64,000 nucleotides of DNA from Prochilodus magdalenae (Eukaryota; Chordata; Actinopteri; Characiformes; Prochilodontidae), in the NCBI GenBank assembly GCA_024036415.1, contig JAMWET010006568.1, positions 303,001-367,000 on the forward strand, given 5' to 3'. Made by a program: the position numbers and the translations under genes. Positions 13,041 to 24,831 of the stretch are shown piece after piece. Numbering within the stretch: position 1 is the first letter of the stretch; each line of letters opens with the position of its first letter. The notes below the pieces were generated by a model, which searched no databases, was not told the DNA's origin, and was given only the letters and a program-made list of their open reading frames with translations.

Positions 13041-13406
13041 ACTCAATTAACTCATTATGTTTAAAGTAACATTTTTTTCCACCTGTACTTGGACAAAAAT
13101 AAATAAATAAATAAATAATATAATATATAGCTATTTTTGTACCTCATGTCTACATATTTAATATGACAAACACTGAGAAAAAAAAAGTGCTTTAGTATAC
13201 AAATAACTTTTGCCTAGCGGTGTTTACATTGCACTGTGTTGTTCTGCACAATGTCTTCCACTAAAGCACATGATCACACTGATAGAGGTCTGAGGAAGCT
13301 GCAGGATTGATTCTGATGCCCCATGATTACTGCAGGTAAACAGACAGCAGGGTGTGGGCTTGTGCAGGCTGGTACTAGGGTACATATAACTATTTAAGAT
13401 GCTAAC
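13041..13406. other. No gene; short (AAAT)n tract
   Basis: A short AAAT run lies at about 13098-13118. I see nothing else I can name. Confidence 0.5.
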
Positions 13407-13940
13407 TGACAGTCCAGTCACATTGTTATGACCACATCCTGCTTCTGACAGCAGCACTGCATAGCTCACGAATGAAAGTCGTGTTTTACAGCATTCCCTG
13501 GGCCCACTAATCCATGTGGAAGCCACTCTCAACTGATCTGGGTGTGAATCCATCCCTGCAGATCATGTACACCCATACATGCTGATTGCCTGGAGCAGAT
13601 GGAATCTTCCAGCAAGACAATATGGCATGTCACACGGCTAGAATGCCCGACACTGGTTGGAAGAGCTTGACCATTACTTTTCAAAGTACTACCCTGGCAC
13701 CCTAGTCCCCCAGACTTGAACCCACCTGAGCATCTGCGGGACCATCAGGATCCTTGTGTTCACTCTATGGATCCTCCGCCACGCCCCTTCCAGCAGCTGC
13801 GGGATGCACTGCAGTCGGAATGGCTCCACGTACCTGTGACAACATACCAGGACCTTAGATAGTCACTGCCAGCCCTTCTACCTGCTGTCAGACGGAGGTT
13901 ACTCTATTAGCTAGTAATATAATAATGTGGCTCGGCTGTG
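13407..13940 (+). mobile_element. TcB1: Tc1-like element fragment with the C-terminal transposase half
   Basis: The ends are inverted repeats: CAGTCACATTGTTATGACCA on the left, and GTGGCTCGGCTGTG followed by TA on the right. On the plus strand, decayed frames resemble the second half of a Tc1 DDE domain: IFQQDN and CHTAR near 13600-13640, then the proline-rich SP(D/R)L stretch near 13700, then the helix ending in a tyrosine-rich tail. The N-terminal DNA-binding half is absent. It is homologous to 32017-32533. Confidence 0.8.
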
Positions 13941-13949
13941 TAATTTACA

Positions 13950-14700
13950 TTACAGCTACTGTATATTCCAACTACCGCGCTCTGTTTATCAACCATCTCG
14001 AGCGCTGTGTTTTGACAGCTAGCTTGCTAGCTACAGCTAACAGGGCACCTCTGTCAAAACACCTACCGTTTATTTAAATTCGGTCTCGCTGGCTCACTTA
14101 CCCCCTGAAACATAAACGCCTATTTACCGTTTATACTCCCGAGAGAAACTGTGCTATAGAGCGAGTTTCTAATGCCCATGAATTGTAAGTGACATGCTTA
14201 GTAAACAGACCTGAGGGGTGAAAGTAAACAAAGAACCCCAGCTGCACTCATTTAAACAAGGCGCGTCCGGTTAGTCAGTGATTGGGTGAATAACGCTTCA
14301 GATCGTTCGTGAATACCAAGATAGTGCGCGAAAGCGCCGTACGGTATTTAAAGAAACCTAGTCCTACGTAAACGGCGCACGTAGGCGTACGTTAACTCCC
14401 CATTACACTTCAGGCAATGTTAATGAGTTTTACCCTATTTAAAATTTGGTTTCAGCGACCCCGTGTCAATTAAACAGCCCCCCACTCACCTGTTACCGGC
14501 TTTAGACCTTAGTTTGAGTCTCCAGTGACAGTGACAAGGAGCTAGCCAACCAAACAAGGAGACACATCCTGAAACCGTTACTCCCCGTTCCTAGCACTGT
14601 TACTGATTGCTGGAAAATGATTGGCTGATTGGCTTCCGGGAAAGCTTCCTGATTGGCCATGATCCTTTTAATTACCAAGGTGTAGGTTTTAAAGGGGAGA
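13950..14700 (-). promoter_or_regulatory. CpG-rich promoter-like stretch with candidate first exon
   Basis: The region is much richer in CpG than its surroundings. Reading on the minus strand, three CCAAT boxes fall between 14657 and 14605 (ATTGG on the plus strand), with an Ets-like CCGGAAG between them. About 115 bp downstream there is a consensus splice donor CAG|GTGAGT (exon end at 14490). A second donor, GTAAGT, ends at 14102. An E2F-type TTTCGCGC lies at 14333-14326. This fits a housekeeping or cell-cycle promoter with a non-coding first exon transcribed leftwards, but I cannot find its coding exons. It is inference from motifs only. Confidence 0.35.
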
Positions 14701-14740
14701 CTCAACAAATGTTCCTATTTGCAAAAAAATAAGTAACAAA

Positions 14741-14858
14741 TAACAATAATAATAATAATAATAAGTATAATAAGTAGAATTGTTGTTGCGTTTATTAATG
14801 TTTGACCATATAAAAATATTACCACATGTATAATAACAACAACAACAACAACAACAAA

Positions 14859-14947
<89 letters not shown>

Positions 14948-14956
14948 ATATTATTA

Positions 14957-14993
<37 letters not shown>
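14741..14993. repeat. Compound trinucleotide microsatellite (AAT/AAC, then ATT)
   Basis: A short AAT run (about 14743-14764) is followed by an AAC run (about 14833-14857), an AAT run (14858-14945), and then, four bases later, a complementary ATT run to about 14992. The last two arms can pair with each other. The long Asn and Tyr/Ile open frames here are artefacts of the repeat. Confidence 0.97.
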
Positions 14994-17900
14994 GAACACC
15001 AACTTTCTTACCCTTGGCATTACCCTTTCTTGCCCTTATGCAAATGTGCACCTCCAGGACCAGAACCTCCAGGATGACACTGCACTAACACATGCTTTAT
15101 AAACCACCAAATTGTTTACATTAGGGACGGATAGATTGAGACCTAAATATCAAGAGGTGTTTTTGATTTTAAGTATCAATTCTGGCCCAGAAATATCATC
15201 TTACATATAATTTGTTTATATTTTCAGTAGGATGGATGTGCATCCGTCCTCTCAGTGACAGTAATAAAAATGCTGCTGTAAGTGATGGCGTACTATAGGA
15301 GCTACGTTTCCTTCCGCCTTCTTCCTGTGGTGCTGGCGAGTAAGAAGCTCCTTCAAGCATCATATAGAGAAGAGACTTTAAACTGTGCATGTTTAAATGG
15401 TAGACTCTCTGAGGGAATCATCAAAAGACTCAAAACCAAAAGTCTGTTTAACATGGCTCCCATAAATAACATGCTACAAACGCTGAAAACACCCAGCAGA
15501 AGACTATATATATATATACAGGTACAAAAACACCTAAATATTACAGTCTTCTCCGAGACACATTACAGGAGACCCCTACAACACTCATCCCTGTACGCTC
15601 TCTCTCTAGGTGTACACTGGGAAACCCTCCCACTCAGGTATTCTCTGGCCTTATATCACCTCTGTGCCTTCTGTAAATAATGGTGCGTATTAGACACAGG
15701 CTACTGTGTAGAAGCCAACTGGGATACATTACAGGTTTGGTGTACCATGTGAAACTTTTCATTTCTAACCACCTCCACTCACCCTGCAGTTATTAATTTA
15801 TCCCCTGTTTTATTTGAATTAATTTTATTTGACTTTTTATTTGATGTTATTCCTTTTACTGTCCAAATTTTAAAAAATAAAGGACTCTTATTGATGAAAT
15901 GGTTGGACCCCCAGCCTGAAACCTCTACTAGGTTATGCCAACCACCCTCAACGTCACCTTTAGTGTAAAACATACAGGTCAAAATGCAGGCTGATTGATT
16001 GATTCATTTTAAAGAGTACATGAAATGCTAATATTGGGTTGTAGGGAGTTAGGAGTCTTGCCTAAGGACTCTTATGGTATAGTATAGGAAGCCTGCCCAG
16101 TCAGGAGTTTGAACCCCTAGTACACTCACCTCACTGTTTCATGTCAATCCACCCTAAAAGTCTTTGTTTACCTACCACACTTCAGTGACTGACCTGTATA
16201 GACCTTGTATAGTGTACATCCCGTTGAATTACATTTGAAATGGTCACCTGCCTTTAAACGCTCCTCCATTCCCAGTTGGAAAGCGGGAGAAGCAGCCGCA
16301 GCAGGATAAATAATAAATATGACCTTGCTTTGGAAAATAAAATATCATCTCACTCGGCCCCCATCCACACCACCCCCCACCCTCAGCAGTGCGGCAGCAC
16401 AGGAAAGGACAGGCCTGGACGCTAAATAAAGTGTCACCGTATCCCTCTCAGCTGGAGAGAATGAGGCTGTGGGAGAGAGAGACAGGCCAGCGGTAGGGGC
16501 AGGGGAGGTCAGGGCACTGAGAGGACAGTCCAAAGTCACTCAGTGAGCACAAACACATGTGCATACACATCCACATTACAACCCTACCCCTACTTATTAA
16601 CTGACTCCCTTCCTCGCCCCTTCCTCCTTCTTCTCCCCTTAAATTCCCCCTCCTAGTTCTCGTCCCAGGTGTCACTTCAAGCCCTGCACAGTAAGCAATA
16701 CTTCCGTTCCGTGAGTCATACGGAAAAATGTCCATGGGCAAAATGTTGTGGTTTGGAATTATTATTATACACGTCCTCAAAGCTAATAAGTGCACGGAAC
16801 AAAAATAGGAACCATCGATTCCGAGATATTAAATATCGATTCCAAAACTGACAGATCCTCCGGGATGGGGGGCAGAGGAAAAGTGGGGAATTACAGTAAG
16901 TGTAACGGTGTGATATGAGTTTATGAGCATTAACTTGTCTACAGGTCTACTCCCTTGCGTACTGCGCAGCCATTACACTTCTGACCAGCGAGATCAAGAC
17001 GGTACTGAGGGGTCCCAAACATTTGGTGGCTAATTCATTAGGCCCTGTGTTTCACATCAGGCCACCCCACCCCAAAGCGGCGGTGGCAGAGCTCTCTCAG
17101 AACTTTCCTCTAGTGCCACCTATCCAAAGTTAACGTGAAGCAGGCCGAACTATGTCACCTTGGTCGTTCGGTGGCACCCTTCCATCGAGATAGCCTCTGA
17201 GGATTTCCAGTGAGGACTGGAAAGCACATTATTATGAAGGGCTAGAAAAAAAAAGGTGGCAGCAATAAAGCCAAACGGGCGCAGGGAAGCGAGCACGTCA
17301 GCGGTGATAAATGACGCTCCTGCATCCTGAATGTGTGCGCCGCCCTTGCCGTGTCGACCGGCTCTCCAGGGGCCTGCGGCTGTGAGCCTGGTTCGGCAAA
17401 GGGGCGCAGAAGGTGTACGGATGGGGGACAGTCCTGACAGAGGTGGGGCGCGGGGTCCGAGGTGTCATCCGCTAGTGCGACCGAATGTCTCTGGTAGTAC
17501 AAGGGTATGAAAAGGCATCTCAGCCGGACACAGATGGGGGCACAAGGGCCAGAGTATCGGCCAGTAGTGTGAGGGGAAGCCTTGTGCAGGACAAAGGGAT
17601 ATAAAAGGCGTTTAAGCCCAGACAGATGTGAGGCGCAGGGTACGTGGTGTGGTGGGTACATGGAAGGCTCTTGAGCAATGAGGCATCTTAGCCAAGACAA
17701 GACTTCTCCTGCAGGACAAGGGGGTAAACAAACAGGATACCCCCCTCTGGATAGATGGGTGCTGTGTTCCAGGTAGTGTGACCAGAGGCCTGCTATGATT
17801 CCAAAGTACTGGTACTCCCAGAATTCCCTAAGAACACATGTTCTGAGCACCCTGCACCCAGACTAAGGGAATGGTCTATGGGAAGTCCCCCAAAAACGGC

Positions 17901-18834
17901 TAACGAAAATGAAGCCGCATGTCCACGTTATCTAGAAGCCTAATATCCGCGGCCTTCCCAGGGCTTCTTCATTAATCTGTTTGCAGATCCGTGGACCTCA
18001 AACAACCCCAACCAAGAACTGATGTCAAATCTCACAGGGCCATTTGTGTAAGGAGAAGCGCAGCTAACTGGATCCATTTGGGTTGTTAAATATTTAAACT
18101 ACACCGAGAGAAAAGTATGGGGCTGTTGTCTTCTGAAGCATTTGCTGCCTCCGGAGTCGGACCTGTAGTGTCTCTCTCTCTGTCTCTCTCTCCCCCTATC
18201 TGTTTTAATGCTGAGTCCTGGATTAAAAGGCGGCTGAAGAGAGACATGAAAGGGAAAGGCTAAATCTGATAAACATGAAGAAGGGGAGTGTAGAACATGC
18301 TCAAATGGAATTACTGTGAATGAGAAGCGCTAGCTCAAATCTTCAGATATGTAATGATTAGAGATCTTAGCTCCGATTCAAACCTCCTACAGGTTGGCAT
18401 AATGAGGGAGAGCGAACAGAGCAGCATTGATACTCTGAGGCCCAATAAATACATATCTGCCAGAAAGGCTCAAAAGACCACAGTGATGTAAACAATATTT
18501 TAATCCATAATTAGGTGTACAGTTTGATAGATCACGGTTCTCAAGGAAGAAAGAGTCTTTGGCATTGGCTCCGTCCTGGGCCCCTGTCTGGAGGCATTCG
18601 GTCCCTCGCAGATCCTGCTGGATGTGGATGGTAGTCGACTCCATGGACAACAGGCCTTGGACCAAACTGGTGGTTGGGGGGAGGAAGGAGGAGAACTTGG
18701 GCCTATACATAATCCAACAAGTAAACGTCAGCATGTTTTATTTGTGATGCAGAACACAGATTATTTTAATGGTGTAATTTTTATCAGGTTTAAATCTTAA
18801 AGCTTAAGATACAGGATCTGTGTCTGTACCTCCC
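14994..18834. other. No gene recognised
   Basis: No exon is supported. A possible repeat fragment lies at about 16040-16125 ('cctaaggactcttatgg', then 'gtttgaacccctag'). From 17470 to 17760 a loose repetition of a roughly 90-130 bp theme ('caagggtatgaaaaggc', 'caaagggatataaaaggc', 'caagggggtaaacaaac') leaves a 202-codon minus-strand frame (17242-17850) open; it looks non-coding. CT-rich bits occur near 18172-18200. Confidence 0.4.
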
Positions 18835-19160
18835 AGATAGCAAGCAGATGTGGGCAAAGAAATGGCACTGCTGTCCCACTGTCGGCACTGGAAACCTGCT
18901 GTGAGCCAAACATGGCCCACATATTTATGACATGCATTTGGCCCAGCTGTCCCGAAACAGATCTAGCCCACCTCTGGCACAGATACAGCAGAGTTGCCTA
19001 CTTTTTGCTGGTCCTAATGTGGTGCATATGTGGCCCACATCCTGCTACCGGGAAAGGTCCACCCAAGTGCCCTCAACCCATCTGGCAAGTGGGCCAGATG
19101 AAAATTGGGACAGATGTTTGCCAGACTACCTCTGCTGTTGGGCTAGGTTGGTATCAGCCT
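18835..19160. repeat. GGCCCA-rich interspersed repeat
   Basis: Words such as TGGCCCACAT, TGGCACAGAT and TTTGGCCCAGCTG recur in both orientations through this stretch. I know this pattern from a repeat that is common in teleost genomes. There is no coding capacity. The exact class is not known to me. Confidence 0.55.
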
Positions 19161-19795
19161 ATATTAAATCCTCAGGTATTAATGACTAAATGGAAACGGC
19201 TTCGTTATTTACAGCAGCAGTGTTTGATGTAAAGCCTCTGTTTGATTCAACAGTACCAGCTATAGGGGAAATGTGATAACACTATATTCAGTCAGCTCTA
19301 GAAACAAATAAGAGAGCACTCCAGTTTCTTTTTAAATCAGCATCTCCACATGCATGTACAGCAGGTTCTTAGTGAGGAATAGAAGGCTGGGTTCTAGCTT
19401 TGCTGGCAGATACAGTGAGCGTCTGGTTCATAAGGTCAAGCAGCAAACACACAGGACAACACAGCTACAGACTGGCAGAGGGCCAAAACCCCTCTCTACT
19501 GACGGTGATGAGCGCCACCTCGTTCGACCGTCACTTAACCACCATAAGATGACTTCAAGTGACCTACAGAACGACTGGCGAGTGGTGGCTGGGGTGAAAT
19601 GCACAGCGAGCATGGTTCTAAACAGGCTTCTGGAGGTCGTTAGTGATTTTCTAAATAAGCAGATCTAATACAAAATCTGATCTGGAGTTTGGGAGACTTG
19701 TTTCCAGTAGTTTCCAGAGCTGAGACATTTTGGTCAAACACAAACCCAGAAACTGTACAGCTAGAGACACTGATCATTTTGAGGTGCTCTCTTAA

Positions 19796-19796
<1 letters not shown>
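19161..19796. other. No gene recognised
   Basis: A 104-codon plus-strand frame (19354-19668) has no recognisable domain and overlaps an antisense frame. I see no splice or promoter context. Confidence 0.4.
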
Positions 19797-19831
<35 letters not shown>

Positions 19832-19857
19832 CTCTCTCTTGCTCTCTCTCTCTCTCC
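19797..19857. repeat. (CT)n microsatellite, interrupted
   Basis: A CT run of about 60 bp with two single-base interruptions. Confidence 0.97.
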
Positions 19858-20067
19858 CAAGAGAAAACATATTATCCATATATGTTTATATTTATTTTTA
19901 TATCATTATCATATGAGCTGCTGTCTGCTGTTGTAGAGTTGGCTTGAATTTCAGAGAGAGATGATGAGAGACCAGAGAACGGGCCAAAAACAGCTTCGAA
20001 AAAGATTTCTGGTTCCATTGGACATTACATTAAAATTAAATGAGGTTTAGTCTTATCCAATGAAAGT

Positions 20068-20250
20068 GCCATATATAGATATATATATATATATATGAAC
20101 ATATACATATATATATATATAATTAGCATGTCAGAGGAGAGAGAGAGAGAGAAGCAACTAAACATTCTCCACCAAAAGAGTAGTCTACATATATAAATAT
20201 ATACCGTATATGCTATATATATATCTATATATATTATATATTATATATAA
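20068..20250. repeat. (AT)n-rich low-complexity tract with a short (GA)n
   Basis: Several ATATAT runs lie between 20070 and 20120 and again between 20187 and 20250. They are separated by a GA run at about 20137-20152. Confidence 0.9.
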
Positions 20251-20299
20251 TAATATGTTTACTTATAAAACTGTTTAGCATGGACAATCATAATCTGCA

Positions 20300-20815
20300 A
20301 TACGTGTTAGCATGTAGATGCATCTGAGGTACATTTGGGTATCCACCCTAACCATGTAAAGAGGGAACTTCTGCCATCTCACCAGTTCTGTGTGCTGAGC
20401 AGCCACCACTTGGTGAGGCTTTGGAAATATTGCAAAATGACTGTCAGGTAAAATTTGGATTTCAGCCACGCGAAAGACATCCCACCTTTCCAGAGCTCTT
20501 TTGGAGCAGACATTGATTGTGTGGATCCAATTTATCAGCGGGAATTGGCCGAACTGTTAAATTTTGACCACATCAATGACGCCTTCAAGTCAGGCGCTTT
20601 GATTGATGTCTATGCCTCTCTCCCCACAGACATACTCCAATCTCAAAAAGCAAGCACTCAAAATGACAAGCATTTTTGGGAGCACCTACATCAGTGAGCA
20701 GACCTTATCAGGGTAGAAACACCTCGAACCTCCAACCAGAACCAGCCTCACTGATTAACACTTGCATCACCTACATATTACGACTGGCATTAACATACTC
20801 ACGGCTCACAGTTCC
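20300..20815 (+). pseudogene. hAT-type (ZBED/EPM2AIP1-like) transposase fragment
   Basis: The plus-strand frame around 20455-20640 reads as the region just before the C-terminal dimerisation domain of domesticated and native hAT transposases (a stretch with YQRELAELLNFDHINDAF, then YASLP). After a one-base shift at about 20633 the frame continues as YSNLKKQALKMTSIFGSTYI, the classic hAT dimerisation motif, then SEQ and further decayed text matching LTDxHL. It carries a frameshift and at least two stops (in-frame TAG and TAA) and no start, so it is a dead C-terminal remnant. Whether its source was a mobile element or a retrocopy of a ZBED-like gene is open. Confidence 0.8.
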
Positions 20816-21679
20816 CATGAGTCTATGGTGAAACTAAGATGAAAGGTTTCAGGACTCCTGTACTGGGAGGACAAAGCAAGTATGAATATTTCATCCACTG
20901 AACCTGTGAAATGTATTTATGAATTATGAACATCACACGTTTAGGCCAGTGTAGAGTCTATTGGCACTTTTCTTAATTTATAGCGTTTATATTAGCATTT
21001 CTTCATCAATTACTGACTAATAATGCCGCTTAACCTTTCTGAAATAGATAAGGTTGCTGTATAGTGCATGGTGTTTGATTACAGGTGACCAATTTCACAC
21101 CCATCTGTGTAATTAATAGCTGTTTAATGGTCTGGCTGACCTCGACTGTGAGCACAAGGCTCCAGGTGCCGATATTCATAGTGGAGGATGTTTTCATCAG
21201 AATGAGCCTCAGTAAGTTAGATTATACAGGTCTAAAGTTTAGAGTGAAATAGCCGAGGGGTGCTAACAGCTAGGCTAACTGTAGTTCAGGTGAACTGAGC
21301 AGTGTTAGCAGCAGCTAGCTCTAAACAGTGGATACACTAATAACAGCTCTGAGGTAAATATGAGGTAACTGGTCATGTGACTATATTAATTTTCTAAAAT
21401 GTAGGTCAACGATGATTTAATGGCCGTTACATATTTGGCGTGTTAGCCCAGCTGAAAGAAAAGGTAGTAATGAGACCACCATTCCTTCCTGGGACAAACC
21501 TAGAGTCCTCCAGCAGTTATGGAGAGTAGTCAGCATCTTCTTTGCAACAGGATGACCGCAGTGCTGTAGTAGTAGTAGTTGGGTAAGGATCAGCATGTTG
21601 AGGTCTGCTGGTAAAATGTGGAGACCTTATCAAGGCCCATAGAGCACTTAGCAGGTTGGGTAAGGGGCTGAGGAGGACT
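20816..21679. other. No gene recognised
   Basis: I see no coding signal and no nameable repeat in this stretch. Confidence 0.4.
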
Positions 21680-22112
21680 AATTTCTCAATGCAGGCCACA
21701 TCCATCTTCAGCTACTCCTTCATCAAAGACCTGTGCAGTTAATTCAGATTTGGTGGATGCCTTCCCTGGCAAAAATCTGAGCTTCCTGTAGAATTCCCTG
21801 TAGTCTGGGATTTTAGCTACTGCCAGTAGACCCATACGCTTCCATATACTACAAATTCAGCTACAGTAGTTCCTTTACACTGTGGTCTTTGGCACGGCCA
21901 AATGCAGTTGGTCCTTTTAGCCAATCATTAACAACTGCTCTGAACCCATTGTCCACACATAGAACGAGACATTCACTGCACTGTAGCACCTCTTCTCAAT
22001 TTATGAATCTCAACCATTTAGACCCCGTAGATATTTCTACCCCAATCATCCTTATACAGTGCCATCTGCAGGAGCCTGAAGTTACTCCCACTTTAAACAT
22101 GCAAGGTGACTA
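21680..22112 (-). mobile_element. TcG1: decayed short Tc1-like element
   Basis: It is colinear with 56060-56442 over its whole length, sharing for example GATTTGGTGGATGCCTTCCC and CCTTTTAGCCAATCATTAAC. The right end, CAAGGTGACTAA, matches the terminal repeat of the better copy. On the minus strand the last part still resembles a Tc1 C-terminal helix (MDVACIEKLV). The left terminal repeat is not found. Confidence 0.7.
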
Positions 22113-22134
22113 AGTTTTTGTTGGGTCAGCAAAA

Positions 22135-22700
22135 ATGACAAGGATGAAACAAAGACCGTTTAATTTTCTTCTGAATTTAAGATATTTGCACAAACTGGTG
22201 AGAAAGATAAGCCAGTTGAGTGCATCAAATGGAAGCAGGGCTAGAAAACAGGACACTGAAGTAATTGAAGCTGTCATCAGAGCTGTGAATCCAGGTTTAC
22301 AGTTGAGAGACATGCTTTGGAATTAAATGTGGACTGACACCTTGTAGGTCACAGACACTACCTTGTAGGTCATAGACATTACAAGGTAGACAGTAGCACA
22401 GATTTGTATCACCAGCTGACTAATATATCACAGGACCCAAAAAAGTCAGCTCAGAGCTTTGTATTCAGGGCCACTGAGCTGGAAGAGGAACTGATGTGGA
22501 AAGCCACGAATGACTGAACAGTTTTACCAAGACACCATTCAATGAAAATACCTCTGCTCCATTCAATCAGGGCTACTAAGTGAGTCTGTGATGTTTCAGA
22601 TTTTATCTGAGTAATGTCCAAATTCCAGATGAAGTACTCATTGAAAAACTGAATGAGGCTGCCAAGCTGGAGGTTGAAGAGCTGGAGGAAAAGAGTTACC
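22135..22700 (+). pseudogene. Gypsy-type gag remnant
   Basis: The frame at 22135-22326 ends with TEVIEAVIRAVNPGLQLRDM, a capsid-type motif of fish Gypsy elements (known to me from that family). After a stop and shift, the text at about 22405-22515 reads YHQLTNISQDPKKSAQSF and then FRATELEEELMWKA, the next conserved part. Further shifts follow, with a coiled, acidic end near 22690 (EVEELEEK). Confidence 0.75.
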
Positions 22701-22739
22701 ACAGGCAAACGTTTATGAGCTTCAAACAAAAACCCAGCG

Positions 22740-23480
22740 ACCTCTTACCTTCCAAGCCTTCTAGAACCCTTAGTACTATGACTGTCAAGACAGCAAGAGA
22801 GATTGGAGTGAAAACTAAAGAGCCAGTTGACCCAGGATTCTATAAGCAGTGCTTCCACACGCCTGGGTTCAGTAAAGTACCTGGACCCATCTAAAAACTC
22901 GCACCCCATTGACTTGGTAGGCAGATGCTACTTTGACAGCCACCCAGTCGAATCACTGACACCGGTGTGCAGGCCAGCATCATAAATGACACCTGGGGAC
23001 AACTTCCACACACCTCTGTGGAACCTATTGCACAGTTACTGTGAAAACTGACACCTACTGGTCTTGCTGCTAGCAAGAGAGAAATTCCAATTAAAGGCTG
23101 GACTGAAATGAGATTTAGGGCAGCTGGTGAACTCACATTAAGCCCAAAGCTAAAGGTGCCAATCTTCCAGGTTTCCAATGACCCAACTGAGGCTGAAGAC
23201 CAATAATAGGTTACAATGTCACAGAAGACATAGTTGGGGGCTGAGAGAAAACATGAGAAGAAAAGGGGGGCTTCTCTATAACACTCACCCAGTGGTACAA
23301 CTGTTGGAGCAGATGGGCCAAACAAATCTACATCCTTGCTAGCATAAGCTCTCAATGCTCAAATCAAGAAATGTGTCCTCTGATGAGGCCTGCTCTGTTG
23401 ACTGGTGAGCTGGCTAGGATCCCAGATAGACGGGTATAGTATATTTGCCCGTTCCAGTAGTGAGCACCACTGAACAAAAC
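22740..23480 (+). pseudogene. Gypsy-type protease/linker remnant
   Basis: Decayed text in several frames follows the order expected downstream of gag: a zinc-poor linker, a 'LVGRCYFDSHPVESL'-type entry to the aspartic protease region (about 22915-22955), a 'PIKGWTEMRF'-type strand (about 23085-23115), and 'PIIGYNVTEDIVGG' (about 23200-23240). The active-site D(S/T)G triad is not readable in the present sequence. Assignment rests on resemblance recalled from fish Gypsy elements. Confidence 0.55.
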
Positions 23481-23718
23481 ATTTCCCTGAACCACTCAAG
23501 ATTGTAGGCTACTTGCTGTTCATGAAAAGCAGCGACACACCAGCAGCCCAGCTGGAGAACAATACAGTGGAAGTCAATGCCAGAGAGCCTAAGAGCAAAG
23601 CGAAGAAAGCCTTGCAGCCGTGTGAATAGAACCAGCCATAAGCAGTAAGGAAAGGATACTGAGAGAGGAATGCCATCCCTTTTTCATTTGATGACAATGA
23701 TGTACGCTGCATCCCTGC

Positions 23719-23994
23719 ATGACCCTATCCCTGTATCAGTCCCGGAACCATCACACAAGGTCTCCCCATTCTGCTCCTTGTAATGCTGTGAGGGAGAAAG
23801 ACAGCAGCTTGCGACTCTGCCTTAACTCTAGGCTGTTGAACCGCAGGTCAGCACCTGACCACCGTCCCACCCCTATAATATGGGACCTGCTTGATACACT
23901 CCCTTGGACATTATGTGTCATATCCTGGGGCCTACAAAGTGGTACTACAGGCAGCATGGTCCAGGGCTATCTGGTTAGCATGCTGATTCAGTAG
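23719..23994 (+). pseudogene. Gypsy-type reverse transcriptase N-terminal fragment
   Basis: An open 91-codon frame contains KDSSLRLCLNSRLLNRR, which matches the KDGSLRxCxDYRxLN block of Ty3/Gypsy reverse transcriptases, followed by a PTP...LLDTL stretch that corresponds to the next conserved block. The YxDD catalytic block downstream is absent, so only the fingers/palm entry remains. Confidence 0.8.
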
Positions 23995-24000
23995 ATATCT

Positions 24001-24831
24001 CTACAGCACGATACATAGACATCTATAACACCATAGGGCTTTAGCTGAGAGCTCTTTTATTAAACACAGCAGCAGCGGCGACCTCCACCCAATGCTAATG
24101 AACAGTATAGTCAAGCTCAGATACTTCTGGTACTATGCTTACTGCTGAATAACCTCCACTAGATAAATATACTGTAGCTGGTTAGACCCGGTGTCTGATT
24201 TAATGCATAGCCAGTCTGAAATGTATGCCACTGATGCATCACTAGTGAAACCCAACAGCTTTCCAGTTATCTAATTTTACGTCCACATTGTGCAGCCCTA
24301 GTTCCAATTATTTGGGAACTTCAACCCCGCCCCAAAATGTCACACACTCATTGGAAACACATTGTGCAGAACACACTTAGTACAGAACATCAAGCCCAGA
24401 GCATGAAGCACTGAACAGAACGAACTATTCTGTGACTCAAATCTAGATGTTAATGCTTGTATATTGACCACGGCTGGTGTTTCACATGACGAGGAAGCAG
24501 CAGTGCTATTTGACAGCTTTCCTTGTCTACCAAATGCTAAAGCATGAACTTCCCCCAACCTGCCGGAGTAAAACATGTGATCTGTTGTCATATCTGGCTC
24601 AGAAGCCGATAAACAGCATGAAAGTGAGAGGGATAAGATAACTGTAGGCCCTGTGTAATGCAGCTGCAATGGTAAATATCATGCCACATGACATTAGAAG
24701 AGATGTTATCACAGTGACCTGCATGCGTTTGCCGTGACTGTATCATGTTCACAAGTCTGACCTTGTCAAACCTGTCCCGTTGGGGGAGTTGGGGGTCTGG
24801 ATTTCATGTCAAACAGAAGCATATGTACATG
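24001..24831. other. No gene recognised
   Basis: No domain, exon or terminal repeat can be named. The 109-codon minus-strand frame (24340-24669) has no recognisable content. Confidence 0.4.

Larger units (their letters stand above)
22113..24000 (+). mobile_element. Decayed Ty3/Gypsy-type LTR retrotransposon body
   Basis: Three colinear pieces of a Gypsy-type polyprotein lie on the plus strand in the expected order: gag (about 22130-22700), a protease/linker stretch (about 22740-23480) and the start of reverse transcriptase (about 23735-23930). All are broken by stops and frameshifts. I found no long terminal repeats, no RNase H and no integrase. The element is old and inactive. It abuts TcG1 on its left side. 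Confidence 0.75.

Noticed and set aside
12539..13069. 176-codon plus-strand frame, considered as an intact gene
   Set aside because: It is the TcA2 relic read through a frameshifted mixture of transposase text.
14689..15077. Poly-Asn, poly-Tyr and poly-Ile frames
   Set aside because: These are translations of an AAT/ATT microsatellite.
16040..16125. Possible tRNA-like B box ('gtttgaacccctag')
   Set aside because: No A box at the proper distance and no cloverleaf. It is more likely part of a repeat shared with 62520-62680.
17242..17850. 202-codon minus-strand open frame
   Set aside because: It has no domain, proline- and cysteine-rich low-information sequence, a loose internal repeat structure, and no splice or promoter context.
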